Assembly (NCBI GenBank): GCA_021234155.1
Contig: JAJEKV010000131.1
Location: forward strand, 188,001-252,000
DNA: 64,000 bases
Direction: 5' to 3'
Source of the DNA: Isoetes taiwanensis
Taxonomy: Eukaryota > Streptophyta > Lycopodiopsida > Isoetales > Isoetaceae
A model generated the notes under the pieces. It did no database searches, had not been told where the DNA came from, and saw only the letters and a list, made by a program, of their open reading frames with translations. Shown in pieces: positions 56,842 through 64,000 of the stretch; positions within the stretch are counted from its first letter, which is position 1, and each line of letters begins with the position of its first letter. The position numbers were made by a program, and so were the translations under genes.

Positions 56842-58171
56842 TCACTTTTCAAGCATCTTGGAATGCTTTCCATCAAGGTAGGTCGAATACACGTTGGTGA
56901 TGTGCTCACCATACAACGTATGCTTGTATAAAGGTGGGTTATTCTCGCCTACAAGCTCATGCATGGGCCCAATCAATGCATCCTTTGAAGGATTGCAGAA
57001 TGTTGCAATTGATAGACGTGGAAGTTTTGAGTTGACCAACACTCGATGTTCAATACTTTTATATGCCCCATTGCTCAAGATCTACAACATCAAACATTCA
57101 ACCACTTAGATTATATTTTCTCATTCCTAATATGCACAACTTTGAAATAAAATTTACAATACCTCTATTTGGTCAGCAATGTTTATTGTAAGTGCATTTG
57201 GAATGGGATTTATAGCATACCAACGTCCATCCTTGAGAGCTTGCAATCCACCGACTTGGTCTTGTAACAAAATAGTGATGCCACCACTATCCGTATGTCC
57301 ATTCATGCCAAGCGCAAGATCAGGTCTAGGACACGGTGGATAGTAGTTCGACCGCATAATGATCTCCTGTTTTCCAAAATTTTTTTCGATGCAGTTTGGT
57401 TCAAGTCCTAATCCTTGGGATAAGGCAGACTTCAACCGCTTTGCAAGGAATGAAATTTTCATGGCATACTCTTTTGCTGCACGTCTAGTTTGATGCCAAA
57501 GAAATGGAAGAAAAAATTAGTAGCCTAATAAAAGTGTAATCATCTACAAAATGTTGACACTTGAGGGACCTTCTTGCTAAGGTCTACAGCTAAGAGACAG
57601 TGACTTACTCATAAGAAGGCAAGCCCAAGAGGGACCAAGGATGGTTTTCTACGCCTCCAGCAGAAGAAAGTAATGTTGGAGGTGGTCATGCCACTCCATA
57701 TGAGACTCCTTAGAAGGGGTCATGCTCGTACAATATCGGATAGGATTGAACACTTCCTCGGTGTAGTGCACCATCTTTTCTTCGATTGGCAACTTAAAAA
57801 ACTCATGCACTCCATCGACCATAGCCTCGATCATGGGCTTTGGAACTCCATGGTTGATCACCTATTTTAATCTCAAAATTAGAATTCTCAAAGTAATCAA
57901 AATGGAAGTGAGATTAATTCTAGTCGCTAACTTGAAAGATCCCCCATGTTTTTGAAGCGTCAGCAATGTCTTTCGTCACTTTTTCAAGATTTGATCCATC
58001 AATCAGCCCTTGAAGGTCAATCACTGGAATCGAATCGCCAGGCATCACCTCATCCATGATTGGACGTTTATCCAATGGTTTAATATATTTATCAGGGATT
58101 TCATCTATGGGAACACCAGATTCCACCAAGAACTTCACACCTCTTGGCAAGGAGGACGAGCAAAGAACCAT
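56842..58171 (-). CDS. 2-oxoglutarate/Fe(II)-dependent dioxygenase, one frameshift
   Basis: Exons (minus): 57932-58171, 57609-57861, 57163-57484, 56842-57081, with GT-AG borders. The first exon starts MVLCSSSLPRG and contains the N-terminal SIPVIDLQGL. The second has FQ|VINHGVP. The third has NYYPPCPRPDLALGMNGHTDSGGITILLQD with the iron ligands H and D. The fourth has the third ligand in SIEHRVLVN and the 2-oxoglutarate residues R and S in PRLSIATF. Plant DOXC-type enzymes of this shape hydroxylate flavonoids, coumarin precursors or hormones; the substrate is unknown. The total is 1,055 nt, one short of a multiple of three. A missing base near 57662 shifts the frame where family proteins read HYF..ENHPWSL. 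Either a recent pseudogene or a sequencing error beside CTGCTGG. Confidence 0.88.
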
Positions 58172-58292
58172 GATGAGAAACGTTGGAAGCAAGACAAAGC
58201 AATCAAGGAGAATGGACGAGTGTGTTTGGATGTTGGTTTCTCATTCACCCATATTTTATCCTATCCTATCCTATTTTATTCTATCCTAATAA

Positions 58293-59165
58293 GGGCCACT
58301 TCACACTGAGGGGTTAAATCCCGTTATGTTAAGAAAATCGAGCTAACTGGCCTTCACATTAGTGCCGTTAGGATTTGCTGTTAAATTAGGAAGGGATTAA
58401 AACTTAGCGGTACAGTTAGGCAAACGGTGTATCTTAACTCTGCTTCATATTGGGTTTCCGTTAGGTTAAACCTAAACAACAGCTAACTGGCCCTAAAATT
58501 TGCCGTCCTAACTTAGCCTTTACCAAGACCATCCCTTAAACTCCGTTAAGAAGGATTGAAGGCGGAAGATCGCGTTTTGGGCAGCCCTAAAGCATTTCCG
58601 GTGCTCTCTGATGGTGGATTTGATGCTTGTAGATGATTTTACAGTGCACAATAGCTCCTTGTAACAGGAAAGATCAGTTCTTTACAGTTTTGTGATTGTT
58701 TTTGGTAGCATAAAAGAATCGTGCCTGAAAGCTCATCCAAGATTGCAAAATCAGTATTTTCCTTCTAATATCATCCTTTTCTAGACTCAATCACTTGCTA
58801 TTTTGATATTATGTCCGCTTGAATCTGTATTGCTCATGCTTTCGTTTCTGTTCAAGCTTGTTTGGGCTAACAGCGGGATTCAGTGTGAATCAATCTTTAA
58901 CGGCAGCTGTTATACTAGTTTTTGATCTAATCTAACAGCGTTTTGCAGTGTGAAGCAATCTTAAACAATTTCTATTATGCTAATCTTTAATCTAACAGAA
59001 GGATGCAATGCAGTCTGAAGCCATCTCTAACAGTTTTTATTATGTTAATTTTTACTGTAACTGCCATTGTGAAGTGAAATCTCCTTGGCTATGTTATTCT
59101 AACATAAAGGAGGTGCCGTTATATTAAGAGTTTAACATAATATAACGGCGAGTGTGAAGCCACCC
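58293..59165. mobile_element. Tourist-like MITE (873 bp)
   Basis: Terminal inverted repeats GGGCCACTTCACAC and GTGTGAAGCCACCC, with a perfect TAA duplication at 58290-58292 and 59166-59168. No ORF. From about 58870 to 59080 the interior contains three or four diverged copies of a ~70-bp unit with AGTGTGAAGCAATCTTTAAC and TAATCTAACAG. Confidence 0.75.
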
Positions 59166-59294
59166 TAAGGGTATTAAGATGCGGGAGTTTCTCATGCCCC
59201 CCATCTGCAACCCATGCATTACAGGCTGGCATATTTATTATTATGGGCTGGCATAAGGTGTGCATGGTGATGTGATAGAGTTGCCGACACATAT

Positions 59295-59378
59295 TAGTTA
59301 AGATTTGTTGAGAAATTCAGACACGTTTTTGGATATTAGTTAAGATTTGTTGAGAAATTCAAACACGTTTTTGGAGTA
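59295..59378. repeat. 42-bp tandem duplication
   Basis: ATTAGTTAAGATTTGTTGAG...ACACGTTTTTGGA occurs twice in a row with a few differences, just outside the inverted-repeat arm that flanks the MFS gene. Confidence 0.85.
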
Positions 59379-59714
59379 TTCGAAACTTTGAATAGACAAG
59401 CAACCGATAATGGCGAAAAGATGATGGTGTTAATTTAATGAGGCAAAGAATTCGTTTCCCATACCTAACAAACAACAAGGAAACCTAAGAGCCATGGACG
59501 CCCACGAAGCAACATCTGGAGAAAAAAAAAACCGAGCAAACTGGGGCCATTCTCCGAACTGCTGCAAGATGAAGAATAGGAAAGGCGTTAACTTATTAGG
59601 CTTACGATGGGTAATCTGGTTGTGCTTTTCCTGGCATAACTAGTTGCATAACAAGTTGAATCTGGTCACTGCATAACAAGTTGCCCTTCAATGGAAAACC
59701 GTGATCAACATGTG
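59369..59714. repeat. Left inverted-repeat arm flanking the MFS gene
   Basis: 59369-59446 is the reverse complement of 63936-64000, with an indel of about 12 bp. 59466-59714 is the reverse complement of 61755-61991, with a 12-bp insertion and scattered changes. Confidence 0.88.
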
Positions 59715-59892
59715 TATTTTTGCTAGCTCATGCATAGCTAGCGGGTGTGGATGGGAATGAGAGACTCGTCGATATTTTATGATGACACTAGGAAATGGTT
59801 GAACGACTTAAGGAAAGACCACTTTGGTCCACTCATGCATAGCTAGCGGGTGGAGGCAAACAATGGAGAGATAGAATCAATTTGAGGAAAGA

Positions 59893-61443
59893 ATGAGACG
59901 AATGGAAGCGAGCAGATGGATGGTTGCACTAGCGAGCTTCTATGTGATGGTATCGTCAGGAGGTTCGCTGAACACCTTCAGTCTCTTTTCGGAGCACATC
60001 AAGACCTCGCTAGGCTACAATCAGGAGGAGATAAACACAATGAGTTTCTTCAAGGAGCTAGGCACCGCGGCGGGGATAGTGTCGGGGGTGGTGTACAACA
60101 TGGGGGGGTCATGGGTGGTGCTTGGGATAGGGTCAGGGCTAAATATTGTTGGGTATGTGATGATATGGCTCTCGGTGACCCATAGGGTAGCGCATCCACA
60201 AGTGTGGGAGTTATGCTTGTATATATGCATAGTGGGGGCCTCGGTAGCGTTCACCACGACTGCAGTGTTGGTGGTATGCGCCAATAATTTTCCAAACAAT
60301 CAGAGCATGCTTCTCAGCCTGCTAGACAGCACCCAAGGCCTCAGCGGGGCTTCCTTCACTCTGATCTTCCAAGCCTGGTTCTCCACAAATCCCAGCGCAT
60401 TTATTCTTCTGCTCGGATGCTTCCCTTCTGCCCTCCCAATCCTGTTTCTGTTCCTCATCCGAGAGCTGCCTCTGCCGGACCGTGCCTCTTCCAACGACTC
60501 CAGAATCATGTATAAGCTCCTCTTCGCTGTTCTGCTCCTTGCTGCGTATTTAATGGTCGTGATTGTGACACACCATGTAACGAATTTGTCCAACAATGTA
60601 GCCAAGGGCTTGTTTGCTGCCATGGTATTCATTCTTCTGCTGCCCATTCCGATTGTCATGTTCTCTGCAAATTTTCAGCCTGTGGAGGAGATTTGGCTTC
60701 AGATAAACGGCGTTGAGGAGCCTCAGATTGAGGCCCCAAAAATTCCTGATATCGTAGCCCCCAGCTACGGCGACGATTTCACTGTGTTTCAGGCCGTCAA
60801 AAGCCTGGACATGATTTTCATTTTCATATCTACCACATGTGGAGTGGGTGCAGCCCTTACTGTATACAACAATTTGGGGCAGATTGGCATCGCTCTTGGC
60901 TACTCCGACCTCCAAACCAACACTTTTGTTGCTTTGCTCAGCATTTGGGATTTCCTTGGAGGGGTCGGCTGTGGGTTTTTATCAGACCATCTCCTTAAAA
61001 AAAAAGCCGTTCCAAGGCCCCTGTTTTTGGCCCTGGTGCTTGGAATTCTGGCAGCCGGAAACCTTGTTCTGGGCATAGCCATTCCGGGAGCTCTGTTCCT
61101 TGGATCCATTTTAGTGGGGATTTCTATTGGAGCGCAGTGGGCTGTTCTCTATACCATCATAGCCGAAATTTTTGGTCTAAAAAACTTTGGCACTCTGCAA
61201 AACTTTACCTATGTTGCCAAGGCTTTGGGGACTTATTTCCTCTCCGTCAGATTGGCTGGGTTTTTGTATGACCGACAAGTGGCGGTGGGCAGTGACCAGT
61301 GCTTTGGGTCGCATTGTTACAGGACTACTTTCTTGGTCATGACTGCCACTTCTTTACTTGCTTGTGCCTTGAGTAGCCTCCTCACCCTTCGTACCACAAA
61401 GTTCTACAAGAATGTTGTAAGACCGCGTCTCCTCCTCATATAG
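59893..61443 (+). CDS. Nodulin-like / NFD4-type MFS transporter
   Basis: 516 residues in one exon, no intron. Starts MRRMEASRWMVALASFYVMV. The N-terminal nodulin-like domain is clear: SGGSLNTFSLFSEHIKTSLG, then FFKELGTAAGIVSGVVYNMGGSWVVLGIGS. About 12 hydrophobic segments flank a central loop (residues ~265-300) with VEEIWLQINGVEEPQIEAP. The second half has GAALTVYNNLGQIGIALGYS and LGGVGCGFLSDHLLK, a typical MFS loop. Family members are membrane transporters in plant plasma membrane, ER or plastid; substrates are mostly unknown. Length and motifs are complete. It sits between ~245-bp inverted repeats. The phrase CTCATGCATAGCTAGCGGGTG occurs twice upstream (59727 and 59833). Confidence 0.93.
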   Translation: MRRMEASRWMVALASFYVMVSSGGSLNTFSLFSEHIKTSLGYNQEEINTMSFFKELGTAAGIVSGVVYNMGGSWVVLGIGSGLNIVGYVMIWLSVTHRVAHPQVWELCLYICIVGASVAFTTTAVLVVCANNFPNNQSMLLSLLDSTQGLSGASFTLIFQAWFSTNPSAFILLLGCFPSALPILFLFLIRELPLPDRASSNDSRIMYKLLFAVLLLAAYLMVVIVTHHVTNLSNNVAKGLFAAMVFILLLPIPIVMFSANFQPVEEIWLQINGVEEPQIEAPKIPDIVAPSYGDDFTVFQAVKSLDMIFIFISTTCGVGAALTVYNNLGQIGIALGYSDLQTNTFVALLSIWDFLGGVGCGFLSDHLLKKKAVPRPLFLALVLGILAAGNLVLGIAIPGALFLGSILVGISIGAQWAVLYTIIAEIFGLKNFGTLQNFTYVAKALGTYFLSVRLAGFLYDRQVAVGSDQCFGSHCYRTTFLVMTATSLLACALSSLLTLRTTKFYKNVVRPRLLLI

Positions 61444-61754
61444 CTTAGTGAATACCATTTAAACAGAAGAATCAAGGCTGATGCTGAAAAAATGGACAGA
61501 AGGATAAAAGCTGCCCCGAGTATCAGCGCTTGACATGGGATGCTTTGAAGAAAAGTATTAAAACGGAATAAGGTGAATGCTTCTAGCATCAAGCATATTA
61601 TCCCTGAATCGTTTGCGGATAATTTAATACGGGGCAAAGATTTGTTTGCTAGATTTGCACAATAAAAAAAGGGCAGAGACAGAACATGATAAAAAAAGCC
61701 AGGCTGGGCCTGAAGCAAAAAGCTCAAAAACACACTGTTGTTTGCTCAAAAACA

Positions 61755-61991
61755 CACATGTTGATCGCGGTTTTCCATTGAAGGGCAACTTGTTATGCAG
61801 TGACCAGATTCAACTTGTTATGCCAGGAAAAGCACAGCCAGATTACCCATTGTAAGCCTAATAAGTTAAAGCCTTTCCTATTCTTCATCTTGCAGCAGTC
61901 CGGAGAATGGCCCCAATTTGCTCGGTTTTTTTTTCTCCAGATGTTGCTTCGTGGGCGTCCATGGCTCTTAGGTTTCCTTGCTGTTTTTTAG
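61755..61991. repeat. Right inverted-repeat arm, inner part
   Basis: Reverse complement of 59466-59714, starting ACACATGTTGATC and running to GGTTTCCTTGCTG. Its outward continuation is cut off and resumes at 63936. Confidence 0.88.
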
Positions 61992-62038
61992 CTATCTTCT
62001 TATATATATTATAATGTTTTGGTGTAAGTGCATCGCGC

Positions 62039-62102
62039 CCTAAATTGGGCGGTCCAGATTTGGTCTAGAACCTAAATTGGGCGGTCCAGATTTGGTCTAG
62101 AA
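62039..62102. repeat. 32-bp tandem duplication
   Basis: CCTAAATTGGGCGGTCCAGA plus TTTGGTCTAGAA occurs twice back to back. Confidence 0.9.
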
Positions 62103-62190
62103 GTTGGACGGCCAAATGTAAGGGAGATAGGGCATAACCCATTAGCCTCCTATCTGCGAGAAACTATTTGAAGCAGCATGCAGCTGCACC

Positions 62191-63066
62191 ATGGCGGGCA
62201 GCAGTGCCGGAGACGTTGCCCATGCATTCCTTATGTCCTTAGATAGTAGCATTAACAGAGCATGGCGGGAGGAGGATGCTGCCTGGCATGTCCATCTCCA
62301 GCAGCTTCGTGCCCAGGACATCCATTGGATGGACACCCAACGCAGACTCTGGGCTTCCGAACGTCAGCACCGTCTGCAGCAGAGGAAGTACGTTACTTTT
62401 TTTTAATTTGTTGATTTCATTGAAAGGTGGAGGGAATATGACACAGAGCAGCGTAGTCTAGAGAATGCACGCTCCCTTTGGCTCAGGTGAGATCCTTCTT
62501 CCATGTCGAAAACTTTAGTATGGAATTTTTGGGTAGAAATATAAGATATATATTCAATTTTGAAAAGTTGAAATTGTAGTAGAGAACCTTTGATACAGGC
62601 ACTTGGTCAATGAGTCTGGCCACCTGTATTCTTTGCGCCAGAAGAAGGATTTATGCACTTATTGATACAGCATCGTAATAAGTGGAGATACGAAATGAGA
62701 AAGATTATACTGATAGGGAATACAAACGTTCAAATAAGGATATATGTTTGTATCTGTAAACAGGCTGCACGAAACTTTAGTCCTTTTTAGCACAACATGG
62801 TGTAGTTGCTTGGAAGTAAATATGGTACATGACAGCAGAATATCGAGGCCTTGTGTCATATATCTCTGAAATGGAAGTTTTCATGATCAAAGCAGAAAAG
62901 CACGAAATAACCCTCAGAACTTACTGATAATATTGTCAAAGATTGTCCTAGATAGTAATTAGATCCTATCTATACGCGAGAAAGATATGATGTTTATGGT
63001 GTCTTGCCCTTCGTCTTGCCAATGCTGCAGGAAATGCTTTGCCCAAAGCCTGGGTGATTTACAATA
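62191..63066 (+). CDS. Hypothetical small gene, unrecognised
   Basis: The ATG at 62191 gives MAGSSAGDVAHAFLMSLDSS and a Trp/Arg/Gln-rich helical stretch (AWREEDAAWHVHLQQLRAQD, IHWMDTQRRLWASERQ). A similar stretch (WREYDTEQRSLENARSLWL) lies at 62427-62487 and would follow if 62388-62426 were an intron. That intron would be only 39 bp, very short for a plant. A further exon at 63031 would end the protein at 63066. It lies within the 1.9-kb segment that interrupts the right inverted-repeat arm, so it may belong to an inserted element. Function unknown. Confidence 0.3.
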
Positions 63067-63481
63067 AGTTGACGTAAGTAGACTTTATACATTATGTCTT
63101 TATGTCATCCCACCCACATACAACTTTTGTTCCCTGCAGAATGGAGCTGTTCCTTGTAGAATGGAGCCGGGAGATCATAGATGGCTCAAGGATGCTGTGA
63201 CCAGGTAATATGTCAATTTTCTCCATTCCTTTTGAAGGATTGTCCCTACTGATCATATATTATTTTCCCCTGCAGTTCTGGCCCCATGTTATCCAGCATC
63301 TGAACCAACATTTGAGAACATTGGAATCAACCCAAACCACTTTTGAATTTGTGCCCATTAGCACAGTTATACATCTGTCCCTTAGCCTTCCATTTCAATC
63401 ATGGCAATGCTGCCAATGCAAAATGCCCCAAATGTATCACATGTCTAGGACTTGGTTGCATATTCTAATCCGGTTGCTTCT

Positions 63482-63590
63482 GTTGAAAGGGGCATATTCA
63501 CATTGGCTTGAACATTTGTTGCACCAATGGTTGCATCTGTTGAAAGGGGCGTATTCACATTGGAGTAGACATTTGTTGTCCCACATAGCT
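63482..63590. repeat. 57-bp direct repeat
   Basis: GTTGAAAGGGGCATATTCAC...ACATTTGTTG occurs at 63482 and again at 63539, with small changes. Confidence 0.85.
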
Positions 63591-63935
63591 ACAAAACATT
63601 GATCATTAATTTAATTTGATTTAATATGGTAAATGTCAAACCCCAAACCCACATCTCAAAACAAAAGTGCGTTCTCATCCTTAAAAAGTAGGAGGTTGTT
63701 TCGATTCTTACACATCTGTAAGAAGAATCAAAAGACAATAAGCGATTGCAGAACATGGCAAAATTGCTCAGTTGAAATTGTAACCCCCCTGCACTTCAAT
63801 AATCATCAAAGTTGTTGTATAATAGGTACGAAGTTGTTGTATAATAGGCGTACCTGTACACTACCAAAAATGCAAAGAGGAGCAAGTGTAAAGAAGCTGT
63901 GGCTAGGATATTTGCCTCAAAGGATCGGCCCAGCG

Positions 63936-64000
63936 TTTGCCTCATTAAATTAACACCATCATCGGTTGCTTGTCTATTCAAAGTTTCGAATACTCCAAAA
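63936..64000. repeat. Right inverted-repeat arm, outer part (runs off the window)
   Basis: Reverse complement of 59369-59446. It is not finished at the window end. Confidence 0.85.

Noticed and set aside
59916-60915. ORFs overlapping the MFS gene in other frames
   Set aside because: The 516-codon MFS frame explains the region; the others lack any family resemblance.

Overview
This window is nuclear DNA of a land plant. It has split genes with GT-AG introns, a plastid-type alpha/beta hydrolase, a nodulin-like MFS transporter, a plant 2-oxoglutarate dioxygenase, a chalcone-synthase-like pseudogene, Ty1/copia and Ty3/gypsy LTR retrotransposons, and small MITE-like elements. The species cannot be told from the sequence. 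About 25 kb is two retrotransposon insertions, and most of the rest is repeat-rich intergenic DNA. || Layout: 1-2279, no gene seen. 2285-14382, a complete Ty3/gypsy chromovirus on the minus strand, bounded by the 5-bp target duplication CTAAT. 14388-17300, mostly empty, with a weak minus-strand gene candidate. 17685-18362, a pair of inverted repeats and a Tourist-like MITE. 18797-22415, a 12-exon minus-strand alpha/beta hydrolase whose exons sum to exactly 459 codons. 22.6-24.3 kb, unrecognised plus-strand ORF fragments. 26.0-26.4 kb, a type III polyketide synthase pseudogene. 27.4-29.9 kb, several tandem and low-complexity repeats. 34250-47229, three head-to-tail Ty1/copia units sharing LTRs, with one ACAAG target duplication around the whole array. 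48.7-49.5 kb, a tandem array of hairpin units. 52.0-54.1 kb, fragments of a HAK/KUP potassium transporter beside a lipoyl-synthase-like exon. 56842-58171, a 2-oxoglutarate/Fe(II) dioxygenase with one frameshift. 58293-59165, a second MITE with a perfect TAA duplication. 59369 to the end, a single-exon MFS transporter between long inverted repeats. || Main discovery candidate: the chromovirus carries extra genes between its 5' LTR and gag. One begins with the exact histone H3 tail ARTKQTARK and ends, in the same overall frame, in an unmistakable H3 histone fold, with roughly 280 residues of charged and proline-rich sequence between. It lies in one of two internal transcription-unit-like modules. 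Each module has a minus-strand TATAAATA box and, further upstream, two copies of the same 67-bp near-palindrome. The element's integrase ends in a chromodomain, a domain class that in related elements reads H3 tails, so one element encodes both an H3-tail reader and an H3-tail-bearing protein. || Quality warning: some stretches (44444-45298, 52201-52560, 52741-52973) contain no CAG or CTG trinucleotide although homologous copies have many. Several frame breaks lie next to such sites, so some apparent pseudogenes may be sequencing artefacts at CHG-methylated positions.
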